A DNA stretch of 28,748 bases from a virus. Position numbers and translations under genes: made by a program. The notes below the pieces were generated by a model, which was not told the origin of the DNA, ran no database searches, and was given only the letters and a program-made list of their open reading frames with translations. Positions 1 through 6,807 of the stretch are shown here, piece after piece. The stretch lies in IMG/VR virus record IMGVR_UViG_3300022756_000102, positions 1 to 28,748 of that record; one strand, 5' to 3'. Position 1 is the stretch's first letter, and each line of letters starts with the position of its first letter.

Positions 1-971
1 GCTGTCACAGCATCACGCAAGGTGAGCTGGGTAGCGGAGTCGATTGAGCTTATGCGGGTAAGAAGGGGCGTTGTGTCAGTGTCGGCTATAAGCACATATT
101 CGTTTGATTCAAAGACAGAGGTGTCGGAGACAGTTACGACCTTGGAGCCGGTAAGCGTGTTGGCGGTAAGGTTTTGGAGACGAGTGCCTAGGGATACAAG
201 ATTCTGACCCTGTTTGGTATAAGTGCCTTCAGGGTTTATGAAGGTGGCAAGACCGCCTGAGAACTTGGTGCGGCCGGCAGATACTGTGGCGGCACCGTAG
301 AAGAGGTAATAGGTGTTGGATACCTTAACGACTGAGCCAGTTTGCAGGATAGTGTCATCAAACGCTCCGGCTGTGCCTACTGTCAATACCTGGCCAAACT
401 TAGTCCAGCTAATGCCGTCAGCGGAGTAAGCATAGGCCAGGTTCTCAACGTCACTTGAGTTACGCCCCGCATACCACATCTTCCAGCGCTTGGCAGGGTT
501 TGCCTCGTCAGCTTCATAGATGACGACGGGGAACATGGCACGGCGCTCATCAACTGTTCCAGCCGTACCGTTTGCAATAATGGGATTGGCAGAATACTTG
601 GTGTAGGTCTGGCCGTAGTCCTTAGAGATGGCAAGGCCGATCTGAAAGCGATCGGTGGATTGACGCCAGCCTGCATAGTAGAGGTAATAGATGTTGTTTA
701 CGATGACGAGCCAGGGGTCTTTTACCACGTTGGCTTCCCAGGTGGCGGCTACAGGAATAAGAAGAGGGTTTGCTGTGTCTCTCTGCCAGTAGACACCATC
801 TATGGAGTAGGCCTGGCCTATGGAATAAGAGATCCCTGAAGGACCGCCATTATAGAAGGCTTGATAGCCGGGGCGGATATTGCCTGAGACCTGTTCAACG
901 GAAGAGAAAACATCGGTTGAAGATAATGCGCCTGATGTAATCGATGAGGGATAGTTCTGCCTGACACTCAA
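1..971 (-). CDS. GH43-like five-bladed beta-propeller protein, tail-associated (C-terminus off window)
   Basis: The reading frame is open from a TTG at 971 to the left edge, giving 323 codons without a stop. The start is chosen because TTG overlaps the TGA stop of the preceding gene (TTGA) and an AAAGGA lies upstream. Repeated blade-like motifs can be read: a DPWL followed by NNIYYLYYAGW near residues 85-102, then AISKDYGQTYTKY, RWKMWYAG, AYSADGISWTKF and NTYYLFYGA. This pattern of W/Y-rich strands with S-x-DG-x-x-W turns is typical of the GH43/GH32/GH68 furanosidase-type propeller superfamily. As the last visible gene of a tail module it may be a virion glycosidase or glycan-binding protein acting on host surface polysaccharide. 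The catalytic acids cannot be assigned by eye, so activity is unproven; binding only is possible. The C-terminal part seen looks like the start of a further beta-rich domain. Confidence 0.72.
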   Translation of the reverse strand, partial: MSVRQNYPSSITSGALSSTDVFSSVEQVSGNIRPGYQAFYNGGPSGISYSIGQAYSIDGVYWQRDTANPLLIPVAATWEANVVKDPWLVIVNNIYYLYYAGWRQSTDRFQIGLAISKDYGQTYTKYSANPIIANGTAGTVDERRAMFPVVIYEADEANPAKRWKMWYAGRNSSDVENLAYAYSADGISWTKFGQVLTVGTAGAFDDTILQTGSVVKVSNTYYLFYGAATVSAGRTKFSGGLATFINPEGTYTKQGQNLVSLGTRLQNLTANTLTGSKVVTVSDTSVFESNEYVLIADTDTTPLLTRISSIDSATQLTLRDAVT

Positions 972-1567
972 AGAAGCGCGTTTCCTTTCTCGTCGAAGCA
1001 GTTCTTATGGACGACTTCTATAACTTTCTCTCTGACGACAGCCCTCTCGACTTCAACGTCACGCACAATCGCATTGGTAACATTAATGTCGGTAACAATC
1101 GAGTTAAGAACCATCTTATCGATAATTATCGGGTTAATAATTTCTTGATCTTTCAGAATCGGATTAATGATCTGTCTATCAACCAGTGTAACCTTATCAA
1201 GCACGATTTCTCTGTCTCGGTAAATCGGACGCTCAACTTCCACATCCTTGTACCTCATGATCACTTCTTCTGTGATTTTGGGCACCTTGATTTCTTTGAC
1301 ACGCTCATCAATGGCAAGAGAGAGTTTGGAGTCAATTAGACTTGAGACTCTCTGAAGTACCTTCTCCGCAATATCCTCAGCAATCACATCGGCTATGGTG
1401 TCAAAGCCTGTTGGAAGCTTGATGGGCTCCTCGATAAATTTTGGGACTTTGACGACTATTTCCTCAAAAATTGGCGATCTAACTCTATACTCAGTTTCAA
1501 TAACTTTGAGTCCTGCAACTATCTGGATTTCCTTAGTTTTCCCTTCTTGAGGGTTAAGTTGTTGCAT
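968..1567 (-). CDS. Decapeptide-repeat protein
   Basis: A 199-aa protein of unknown family. Residues 101-180 can be written as eight rows of exactly ten residues, the clearest being RQIINPILKD, QEIINPIIID, KMVLNSIVTD, INVTNAIVRD and VEVERAVVRE. An acidic residue falls at 130, 140, 150, 160, 170 and 180, and N at 135, 145, 155 and 165. The alternation of hydrophobic and charged residues suggests an extended beta structure (solenoid or fibre). The N-terminal part (residues 20-50) has a looser version rich in V-K-V-P and I-E-E-P. It superficially resembles alveolin-type charged/valine repeats of eukaryotic cytoskeletons, which I take as convergence. It sits between a 105-aa virion-like protein and a GH43-like propeller, so a fibre or linker role is plausible. 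The ATG at 1567 has AAAGAG upstream. Confidence 0.75.
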   Translation of the reverse strand: MQQLNPQEGKTKEIQIVAGLKVIETEYRVRSPIFEEIVVKVPKFIEEPIKLPTGFDTIADVIAEDIAEKVLQRVSSLIDSKLSLAIDERVKEIKVPKITEEVIMRYKDVEVERPIYRDREIVLDKVTLVDRQIINPILKDQEIINPIIIDKMVLNSIVTDINVTNAIVRDVEVERAVVREKVIEVVHKNCFDEKGNALL

Positions 1568-1576
1568 GCTTTCTCT

Positions 1577-1894
1577 TTACTCGTACTCGTAAGTTACAGT
1601 TATTTCTGAGTCCGCTGAAACACGAAAGCATTTGAATAAAGCTAATTGTTGTTGCCCGCGTAATATCAAAATTCCTCCATCTGGAAGGACATGTCCAACA
1701 GTTGTGCTAGGCGTTGTTCCGTTGTAAGTCCAGCGAATTGGATTTCCATAATTAGTTAAGAAGGCTTCCTGCGCACCTCCGGACATTGAGCTATCTTTGT
1801 ACAAAGCCGGTGAAAGCACCTGTACTGCGTTAGTTACAGTAAGTTGCTCCATAAACTTGCCGCAGCCAGCTCTTTGATTGACTACAACAGCCAT
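1577..1894 (-). CDS. Small virion-like beta protein, unknown function
   Basis: A 105-aa protein with no recognised family. It has a beta-rich C-terminal half: GNPIRWTYNGTTPSTTVGH, then DGGILILRG, then a strand pair ending in ITVTYEYE. This layout (R-W-x-Y-x-GTTPS..VGH..L..G..L.L) recurs in small structural proteins of tailed phages, from memory, but no function can be assigned. The ATG at 1894 has a GGGGC-type upstream site at a usual distance. It is the first minus-strand gene after the plus-strand HNH island, which ends the upstream operon at 2622. Transcription therefore either crosses the island or restarts near 1900. Confidence 0.6.
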   Translation of the reverse strand: MAVVVNQRAGCGKFMEQLTVTNAVQVLSPALYKDSSMSGGAQEAFLTNYGNPIRWTYNGTTPSTTVGHVLPDGGILILRGQQQLALFKCFRVSADSEITVTYEYE

Positions 1895-1906
1895 TTTCTA
1901 TGCCCC

Positions 1907-1935
1907 TTGACAACAATGTTTAAAGATGTTATTAT
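1907..1935 (+). promoter_or_regulatory. Sigma70-like promoter of the plus-strand HNH island
   Basis: TTGACA at 1907-1912, a 17-nt spacer, then TATTAT at 1930-1935: six and five matches to the consensus at ideal spacing. The predicted transcript start (about 1942) is only a few bases before the ATG at 1946. The HNH message would therefore be nearly leaderless, or would start at the ATG at 1964. Confidence 0.6.
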
Positions 1936-1945
1936 TGAAAGTACC

Positions 1946-2437
1946 ATGCCACATACGCCTAAAATGATTTACTGTGCTTTCTGCAACAAGCCTTTTATAA
2001 CGACTAGACCAATTCAAAAATGCTGCTCTAGGCATTGCAGTTCTTTGAAGAAGATAGAGTCTAATTCTAAGGTAATATGCTCTGCTGATGGATGTGCAAT
2101 CATATCCAAAAGAAGTAAATTTTGTCCTCTTCACAAGCAGAGACTTTACAAATACGGAAATGCTAATGCTCCTTATAAGATCGCAAAAAAAGGTTCTGGT
2201 CACGTTACAAAGGCTGGTTACAAGACGATTTGGGCTGATAATAGACCAATTCTTGAACATCGTTATATTATGCAAAAGTATCTTAATAGGAAGCTTCATA
2301 GAAGCGAATATGTGCATCATGTTAATGGAAACAAGTCTGACAACAGGCTTGAGAATCTTAAACTCACTATTGCTTCTCAACATGCAAGGGAGCATTTTAA
2401 TAAAAGGATAAAAAATGAAAAAGGTCAGCTTGTTTAA
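1946..2437 (+). CDS. HNH homing endonuclease (HNH_3 type) with N-terminal zinc motifs
   Basis: A 163-aa protein from the ATG at 1946 (ATGs at 1916 and 1964 are alternatives; 1916 lies upstream of the predicted transcript start). It begins with a zinc-ribbon-like stretch (C10xxC13, C26, C27, H30, C31), then a second set (C45, C50, C60, H63). The nuclease part follows: GHVTKAGYKTIW near 85-96, H105, then the HNH core YVHHVNGNKSDNRLENL at 122-138 and H146. This layout is known from free-standing homing endonucleases of phages, which nick or cut intron- or island-free alleles and so spread their own gene. It lies on the strand opposite to all surrounding structural genes, is visibly AT-richer than they are, and has its own promoter. 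These are signs of recent arrival. No intron boundaries are visible. Confidence 0.85.
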   Translation: MPHTPKMIYCAFCNKPFITTRPIQKCCSRHCSSLKKIESNSKVICSADGCAIISKRSKFCPLHKQRLYKYGNANAPYKIAKKGSGHVTKAGYKTIWADNRPILEHRYIMQKYLNRKLHRSEYVHHVNGNKSDNRLENLKLTIASQHAREHFNKRIKNEKGQLV

Positions 2438-2537
2438 GCTAGTATTTTTAGCAGTATTCATAATCATCACGCAGACCTCAGATAGGACGTATGCTGTGAG
2501 TGATGGAACCTCATCTGGTGTTGTGGTTGTAACATGA
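2415..2537 (+). CDS. 40-aa peptide with hydrophobic N-terminal segment
   Basis: ATG at 2415 follows AGGA (2405-2408) at six bases, inside the 3' end of the HNH gene (23-nt overlap). The peptide starts with K2 and K3, then a hydrophobic stretch of about ten residues (LVFLAVFIII), then a polar part ending SSGVVVVT. It looks like a short signal peptide or single membrane anchor. TYA followed by V after the hydrophobic core could be a signal peptidase site. The stop codon overlaps an ATG (ATGA) that opens only a 13-codon frame. No family is recognised. The ribosome binding site and coupling to the HNH gene support translation; the small size keeps confidence moderate. Confidence 0.5.
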   Translation: MKKVSLFKLVFLAVFIIITQTSDRTYAVSDGTSSGVVVVT

Positions 2538-2562
2538 TTAAGCTCATAAGGAAGGAGGTAAC

Positions 2563-2625
2563 ATGCTTGTATTAATCATCTCAGTTCTATTGATAATTGC
2601 AGGAATTAAGTTAATAAACATTTAA
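2563..2625 (+). CDS. 20-aa hydrophobic membrane micropeptide
   Basis: ATG at 2563 sits four bases after GGAGG, within AAGGAAGGAGGTAAC, the closest match to a consensus ribosome binding site in the window. The 20-residue peptide is almost wholly hydrophobic (L, I, V, one S, one A, two G, one K, one N), enough for one membrane span. Its TAA (2623-2625) overlaps the stop of the convergent minus-strand gene (2622-2624). It could be a type I toxin-like or regulatory membrane peptide carried with the HNH gene, or an unselected ORF. No homologue is recognised. Confidence 0.45.
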   Translation: MLVLIISVLLIIAGIKLINI

Positions 2626-3992
2626 CCGCCAAAAAACTTTTTGGCACCTCTGACTCCGCCCTCAAATAGACCTACGCCGCCTGTAGCAACACCTACCCAA
2701 CCTGCAGCTCTTAGAAGTTGAATAGCAGACCTGTATCCGCCAATAGAATCTATGGTAGATTTTGGAAGTAATTCTCTGACAGTAGCTTGAACTTCCTTGT
2801 CTCCAAAGTTACGAGCCATATTGTCCAGCAATACACCAACCTTAAACTTTGACTTAACAGAATTGTACTTGTTAAGCATATCACTGTAAGTCTTGTTTAT
2901 TTGTTCAAGCTGAGGAAACGCATCCAGTTGACTTTTCTTAATGTGGTCTGCAAAGTCTATCAAATCGACTTCATGGTCTGACCAGTTAGCAAATTTTCCT
3001 TTGGCGTAATTAGATTTGACCGATGGAATGTTCGCAATCGCTTGTTTCAATTCCCTTGTCTGGTTAAGAGTCATCTGTGAAGCTGTTGATGGATCTTTAA
3101 TGAAACCGTCTATCACATCAGGCTTTATAGTAGAGCCTGACCTTTTAAGACCGGACTTGATGTCGGAAACTAGTCTCGTATTGTCTTTTGCCATAGCTTG
3201 AAGCTCTGTAAATGCATTTTCTCCGTTAACTACCTGTGTTGGATTTTTTGCTATCAAGTCTTCTAACTGAGTTTCAAACCTGGCTCCAATGGCTCTTTTA
3301 GAATCAAATAGTGAAGCTCTAACTTCCTTGGCAAGTTCAACGGATTTAAAAGCTACTTTGTTTATTGCCTGAGTTACCGGAACGGCAACTCCTCCAATTG
3401 CGGCTCCTACTCCTCCCTGCAATACTCTTTGCTTGATATCCATGAAGTTATCAGGGGCTTCTGTAAATCCTACAAACGCTCCCTCTGACACGCCTCTCAT
3501 AAAATCTTTTGCCATTGTTTTACCTACTAGACCTGGAATGCTTTTAGAAATGGTAGAAGCAGCTTGAGTCGGAGCCACAAGACCTATTATTTTGCCAATA
3601 TTCTCTGAAGTTTTATCTTCTGCTTCAGGATAAGATAGATTGCTTGATTCAAGAATTTTCTTAGTCATGGCTTTAGGAATCCCAAATGAAGCTGTTTGGC
3701 TGACTCCGTCAATCATTGTGCCTATGGTAGATTCCATATTGTTTGGCTTGGTTAAAGTGCCTTGGGTAAGTTGCTCGGCAATAACACTTGGTAGTGAATT
3801 TCCTGCCATAAAGGCCTTGCCGATGAACTGTCTTACTTTAGAAGCTCCTTCATCCAAAACTGTTTGAGTGGAGCTTTTAGCTGGTTTAGTTTCAGCTTTA
3901 GTTTCAGCTATAGGAGAATCACTAACAGCCAAATCAGAATATTGATTTGACGTATCAGGCACGGATAAATCTGCGTATGGATTATCTTCCAC
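2622..3992 (-). CDS. Candidate internal virion / ejection protein
   Basis: A 456-aa protein without a recognised domain. The first 50 residues are polar and acidic with a repeated Y-x-DLxV (YADLSVPD, YSDLAVSD) and a K-A-E-T-K run. The middle holds several glycine/alanine-rich amphipathic stretches (GKIIGLVAPTQAASTI, GGVGAAIGGVAV). A helical segment around LNQTRELKQAIANI follows, and the C-terminus is glycine-rich and hydrophobic (GWVGVATGGVGLFEGG). Membrane-active glycine-rich helices in a large protein late in the tail operon are a usual look for podovirus proteins ejected with the DNA. Function is inferred from position and composition only. The GTG start overlaps the preceding TAG (TAGTG). 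Confidence 0.65.
   Translation of the reverse strand: MEDNPYADLSVPDTSNQYSDLAVSDSPIAETKAETKPAKSSTQTVLDEGASKVRQFIGKAFMAGNSLPSVIAEQLTQGTLTKPNNMESTIGTMIDGVSQTASFGIPKAMTKKILESSNLSYPEAEDKTSENIGKIIGLVAPTQAASTISKSIPGLVGKTMAKDFMRGVSEGAFVGFTEAPDNFMDIKQRVLQGGVGAAIGGVAVPVTQAINKVAFKSVELAKEVRASLFDSKRAIGARFETQLEDLIAKNPTQVVNGENAFTELQAMAKDNTRLVSDIKSGLKRSGSTIKPDVIDGFIKDPSTASQMTLNQTRELKQAIANIPSVKSNYAKGKFANWSDHEVDLIDFADHIKKSQLDAFPQLEQINKTYSDMLNKYNSVKSKFKVGVLLDNMARNFGDKEVQATVRELLPKSTIDSIGGYRSAIQLLRAAGWVGVATGGVGLFEGGVRGAKKFFGG
2628..2645. other. Short perfect hairpin at convergent gene ends
   Basis: GCCAAAAA pairs with TTTTTGGC across a two-base loop. It lies over the last codons of the minus-strand gene, just past the stop of the 20-aa peptide gene. 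It has no U-tract, so it could weakly slow transcription from either side but is not a clear terminator. Confidence 0.25.
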
Positions 3993-4990
3993 TACTTGAG
4001 ACCTCTTTTTTTTGCTAGTGCAACCTTAGAAGGATGAACCTGAACTTTAGTGCCGTCAGGAGCTGTCATTGTAACCATACTGTCTTTTTGAGAGATGCTT
4101 TCTGATACAGAGCTCTTGTAGGGAGTCATGTTGAGATAGTTCTTAAAGCTGCTTACAGGAAGGTTATCAGATATTCTCTTCCTAGAGGTCTCCTCAAGAT
4201 TGGAGTAGCTCTGGTTAATGAGGGAGCCTACTTTCTCATCTCTTAGAGATTCATTCTGAATCCCAAGCCTGTCAATGTTCTCCCTGAAGTATTTGAGAAC
4301 AGATTGTGTGGAGCCTCCGATTTCTTTTGGGTCGGCACCAAGGTAGATTGCAAGGTTAGCCAAGGTCTCTTTGGCAGTAGTTTGTTTAAGCCCTGTGATA
4401 ATGTTTTCTGCGACTTGTCCTTGGTTATTGGGAGATAGGAGAGATGCAAGGGACATTGCAAGTTCAAGATGAGCCGATGGAGGCACTTTGATTTCACCTG
4501 TCTTGGGATCAGTGTTCTGGTCTAGCAGGGTTCTAGCCTTTACGGCTAGGTCAACATTGCGATTGCTGATTCCAATGACTCCAGTTCCTTTCTCAAGCGG
4601 GGCATTTAAGTCGGCTTTAAGCCTTGTTTCAAGTCTGTCTTGTTCAAGGTCTCGTCTTAGAGACAGATTGCCTTGCTTGATTGCCAAGGCTTCTTCTGAT
4701 TGAAACATATCAGGTGCGATCATCTTACCTACACCGAGAGCTTCGGTTGCACTGAAACCGACTTTACTAAGCTTATCAAACTTTTTACTCATGGCGTCTA
4801 GTTCTTCAGGACTTGTGCCCTGCTTAGCCGCATTTGCTAATATTCTTTGGTGAATCTCATCAAAGATAGCTCCTGATTGCCTTTGGTCATCATTCTTCTT
4901 GATTTTCTCTTTGATGGCTTCCAAGGCCGCGGCTTGCCCGCCTGGTAAGGCGGTTCTGAAGGCCTCATCAAATGATTTGCCAAAGCCCAT
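3992..4990 (-). CDS. Candidate internal virion / tail protein, helical
   Basis: A 332-aa protein starting at the ATG at 4990, which overlaps the TAA of the gene before (TAATG) with AAAGGAG upstream. An ATG 27 bases further upstream lacks this support. The sequence is largely alpha-helical and charged. Near the N-terminus is GFGKSFDEAFRTALPGGQAAALEAI, followed by a long helical part with many E, K and Q and an S/T-rich C-terminus ending MTAPDGTKVQVHPSKVALAKKRGLK-like basic residues (shown in pieces: PDGTKVQVHP, then ALAKKRG). No family is recognised. It lies between two other candidate virion-interior proteins and is spaced as part of the same translationally coupled operon. A role in the ejected protein set is an inference from position. 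Confidence 0.65.
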   Translation of the reverse strand: MGFGKSFDEAFRTALPGGQAAALEAIKEKIKKNDDQRQSGAIFDEIHQRILANAAKQGTSPEELDAMSKKFDKLSKVGFSATEALGVGKMIAPDMFQSEEALAIKQGNLSLRRDLEQDRLETRLKADLNAPLEKGTGVIGISNRNVDLAVKARTLLDQNTDPKTGEIKVPPSAHLELAMSLASLLSPNNQGQVAENIITGLKQTTAKETLANLAIYLGADPKEIGGSTQSVLKYFRENIDRLGIQNESLRDEKVGSLINQSYSNLEETSRKRISDNLPVSSFKNYLNMTPYKSSVSESISQKDSMVTMTAPDGTKVQVHPSKVALAKKRGLK

Positions 4991-5943
4991 TAGAGTGCTC
5001 CTTTCTGAGCCATCCAACTGAAGAATGGTTTGATGATGGCCTTTAAGATAGGCTTCGTACTGATGAAGTTTGCTATGGATTCACCGTACTTGATGTATAA
5101 CAACCTGAGCCAGTCTGGGGCAGACATCAGAATGAACCTACGGGCATTATGAGTCCTGGGGTCATCCCAGCCATCGAAGACCGTGGCGGCAACCCAGCAG
5201 AAGAATGGAATAGCATTGCCTACTTTGGTGCCAAATGCACCTGAGGCACCCCCTGTGATACCGCCCAATATGGACCCGAAAGGATTTCCTGAGCTTGCGG
5301 CTTGAGAGCCAAAGATCGACCCTTGTGTATTAAATATGCTTGCATTGAAGGCATTGATTGAATGTTGGTTACTGAAGATGTCATTAGGAGACACATTCTG
5401 AACCAATTGACTTGTGCCGGTTTGACCTTGGACATTAGCTATGCCGCCGATGGGGACACGGCCTGCGGTTGATAACTGAACGTTAAGTCTTCTATCCTTC
5501 AGGCTCTGTTTTAGTTGCTGGAGCTGGACTGATTCGTCTATGCTTCCAAGAGGCGAGATTGCACCCAAGCCCCGCTCCGATTGGCCTGCTCTTACTTGTT
5601 CTAGGAGTCCCGGACTGAGAGCCTCAAATTCTGCCTGGTCATTGCCTCCAAGGTAATCGGCAAGGCCTTTTTGAGCGAGGCCTATCTCAGGATTTAAAGT
5701 ATCTGAGATACGTTTGTACTGTGGAGCAAACCTTTCTTCGAGGTCTAGGGCGGCTTGGGCAAATTGCGGCCCATACTTCGATAGAGAATCAAGCTGCTCT
5801 TGGCTGAATTGACCGCCATATTGCCTCTGGGCTTCAAGGATTTTTGGAAGCGCGTCTATCTGGGCTTGGATTGCCTGGGCTGAGGTTTCAAGGTTTGATG
5901 GTGGTGCCGGAGGTGCGTTCGGGGGGTCTGGTGAGCCGCCTAT
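4990..5943 (-). CDS. Tail-associated protein with proline-rich N-terminus; apparent ATA start
   Basis: The frame is open from a TAA at 5956-5958 down to 4990, about 317 codons. No ATG or GTG falls before residue 126, where the first TTG appears (5568). The part above that TTG is clearly coding: a proline-rich opening (SPDPPNAPPAPP), then helical QAQIDALPKILEAQRQYG, YGPQFAQAALDLEERFAPQY and NPEIGLAQKGLADYLGG. From memory this resembles N-termini of widespread podophage virion proteins that begin MGG followed by prolines. An AAGGAG (5952-5957) stands eight bases before ATA at 5943, so I place the start there. The C-terminal domain, from CWVAATVFDGWDDPR through ILMSAPDWLRLLYIKYG to the end, also looks like a recurrent phage tail-module domain. 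Alternatives are a mutated ATG, a -1 shift from the upstream 31-codon frame, or a sequencing error. Confidence 0.65.
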   Translation of the reverse strand: MGGSPDPPNAPPAPPSNLETSAQAIQAQIDALPKILEAQRQYGGQFSQEQLDSLSKYGPQFAQAALDLEERFAPQYKRISDTLNPEIGLAQKGLADYLGGNDQAEFEALSPGLLEQVRAGQSERGLGAISPLGSIDESVQLQQLKQSLKDRRLNVQLSTAGRVPIGGIANVQGQTGTSQLVQNVSPNDIFSNQHSINAFNASIFNTQGSIFGSQAASSGNPFGSILGGITGGASGAFGTKVGNAIPFFCWVAATVFDGWDDPRTHNARRFILMSAPDWLRLLYIKYGESIANFISTKPILKAIIKPFFSWMAQKGAL

Positions 5944-6035
5944 GTTGGCATCTCCTTATTTAAAGGAGCATTATCAGATATCTGACTTTGCCACTTTGGT
6001 TTAAGATACTTTATTCCTAGATAATTACTAGACAT
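5940..6035 (-). CDS. 31-aa ORF coupled between HNH-AP2 gene and tail gene
   Basis: ATG at 6035 overlaps the TGA of the HNH-AP2 gene (TGATG), and the stop TAG overlaps the presumed ATA start of the next gene (ATAG). The peptide is basic and polar (NYLGIKYLKPKW near the start). It may be a real coupling peptide, a remnant of the sequence in which the endonuclease inserted, or the lost N-terminus of the next gene through a -1 shift. No family is recognised. Confidence 0.35.
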   Translation of the reverse strand: MSSNYLGIKYLKPKWQSQISDNAPLNKEMPT

Positions 6036-6511
6036 CAGACACCTACCATTTTTTTAAAGTTTAATGTTGCAAATTCGCCATGCATTTTAATTGCCTCCAA
6101 ATCATATGCTCTTGCTGCATTTATAAGACTGTTAAATGAACCAAGATAATATTCCTTATTATTATTTCTTATTTTTACCGACCAACTATTTCCTTTTCTA
6201 ACAACTCCTCTATAACCACTTCTTGATTTTCTTCTTAAAGGTGTGTGAGCCATATTCTGACTTCCAGTACAAATTCTAAGATTTTTTATTCTGTTATCAA
6301 GACCATTTCTATTTATATGGTCAACTTGCATATGTCTAGGACAATCCATAACTAACCTATGAACATACACATTCTTTTTATTTATTGTAACTATTGAATA
6401 TTTGATACCAACTTTAGAAGGAGCCAATGAACATATTTTTCTACCCAGAAGTTTTGGCAAACTTTTCCTATCTATTAATATTTTATCTCCCCTAGCTGAT
6501 AAAACTTCCAC
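6035..6511 (-). CDS. HNH homing endonuclease with C-terminal AP2 domain
   Basis: A 158-aa protein starting at GTG (6511), eight bases after AAGGAAG; the start lies within the last codons of the GNAT-like gene. An N-terminal segment leads into the HNH core: VHRLVM near 49-54, then HMQVDHINRNGLDNRIKNLR with the catalytic-type H and N, and a final N-M-A-H. After it comes an AP2/ERF-type DNA-binding domain (SGYRGVVRKGNSWSVKI, YYLGSFNSLINAARAYD, then FATLNF). HNH-AP2 fusions are known mobile endonucleases in phages and plastid or bacterial genomes. The gene is AT-richer than its neighbours, rich in AAA and AAT codons, and disturbs the start of the gene below it. Unlike the island at 1946 it follows the operon direction. 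No flanking intron is evident. Confidence 0.88.
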   Translation of the reverse strand: MEVLSARGDKILIDRKSLPKLLGRKICSLAPSKVGIKYSIVTINKKNVYVHRLVMDCPRHMQVDHINRNGLDNRIKNLRICTGSQNMAHTPLRRKSRSGYRGVVRKGNSWSVKIRNNNKEYYLGSFNSLINAARAYDLEAIKMHGEFATLNFKKMVGV

Positions 6512-6806
6512 AGTAATCTTCCTTTTTTATAAGTGCAATTATTTTTTCAAGACTATACAGTTTAGATAGTCTATCGTGATACTTGTGTCTTTCAAAGTAT
6601 ATCCATATGACGCCTTTGGATCTAAGCAGGGCTTGATGCATAAGGCTTCTGTAGATAGACCAGTCATTGTGATGGCTTGCATGGATCCATAGGTCGGAGA
6701 TGAATAAGTACTCGCCACGGAATTTCTCAATGCCGGATTGACCGACTTGTTTAGAGGCGAGGTAAGCAATGACGCGGCCTGAGGAGTCCTTGACTGTGGT
6801 TATCAT
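6492..6806 (-). CDS. GNAT-fold-like phage protein
   Basis: A 104-aa protein from the ATG at 6806, two bases after the stop of the LamG gene. The core reads like a shortened GNAT acyltransferase fold: beta strands MITTVKDSSGRVIAYL, then GEYLFISDLWIHASHH (the usual strand 4 with W-x-H-P-like end), a helix HNDWSIYRSLMHQAL, and the strand KGVIWIYFERHKYHDR followed by SKLYS. The W-V-H and YFxRxKY signature recurs in small phage proteins I remember as GNAT-like. The usual acetyl-CoA P-loop (R/Q-x-x-G-x-G/A) is not present; HHNDWSIY stands in its place, so catalytic activity is doubtful. The last 20 bases overlap the HNH-AP2 gene, and the C-terminus may have been altered when that gene inserted. Confidence 0.6.
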   Translation of the reverse strand: MITTVKDSSGRVIAYLASKQVGQSGIEKFRGEYLFISDLWIHASHHNDWSIYRSLMHQALLRSKGVIWIYFERHKYHDRLSKLYSLEKIIALIKKEDYCGSFIS

Positions 6807-6807
6807 G

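Noticed and set aside
1007-1339. Plus-strand 110-codon open frame
   Set aside because: It is the complement of the decapeptide-repeat gene; the repeat keeps the opposite strand open. Composition (many N, H, F) is that of a shadow frame.
1898-2470. Minus-strand 190-codon frame across the HNH island
   Set aside because: The plus strand holds a clear HNH nuclease with zinc motifs and a promoter; the minus frame has no recognisable protein pattern.
5951-5962. TTTAAAT as a -1 slippery heptamer before the tail gene
   Set aside because: It is in the right phase in the 31-codon frame, but a -1 slip there meets TAA at once. Any shift would have to occur after it, near the TAG.
6035-6806. Group I or group II intron around the HNH-AP2 gene
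   Set aside because: The GNAT-like and tail genes are not two halves of one protein, and no intron core or splice pattern is visible.
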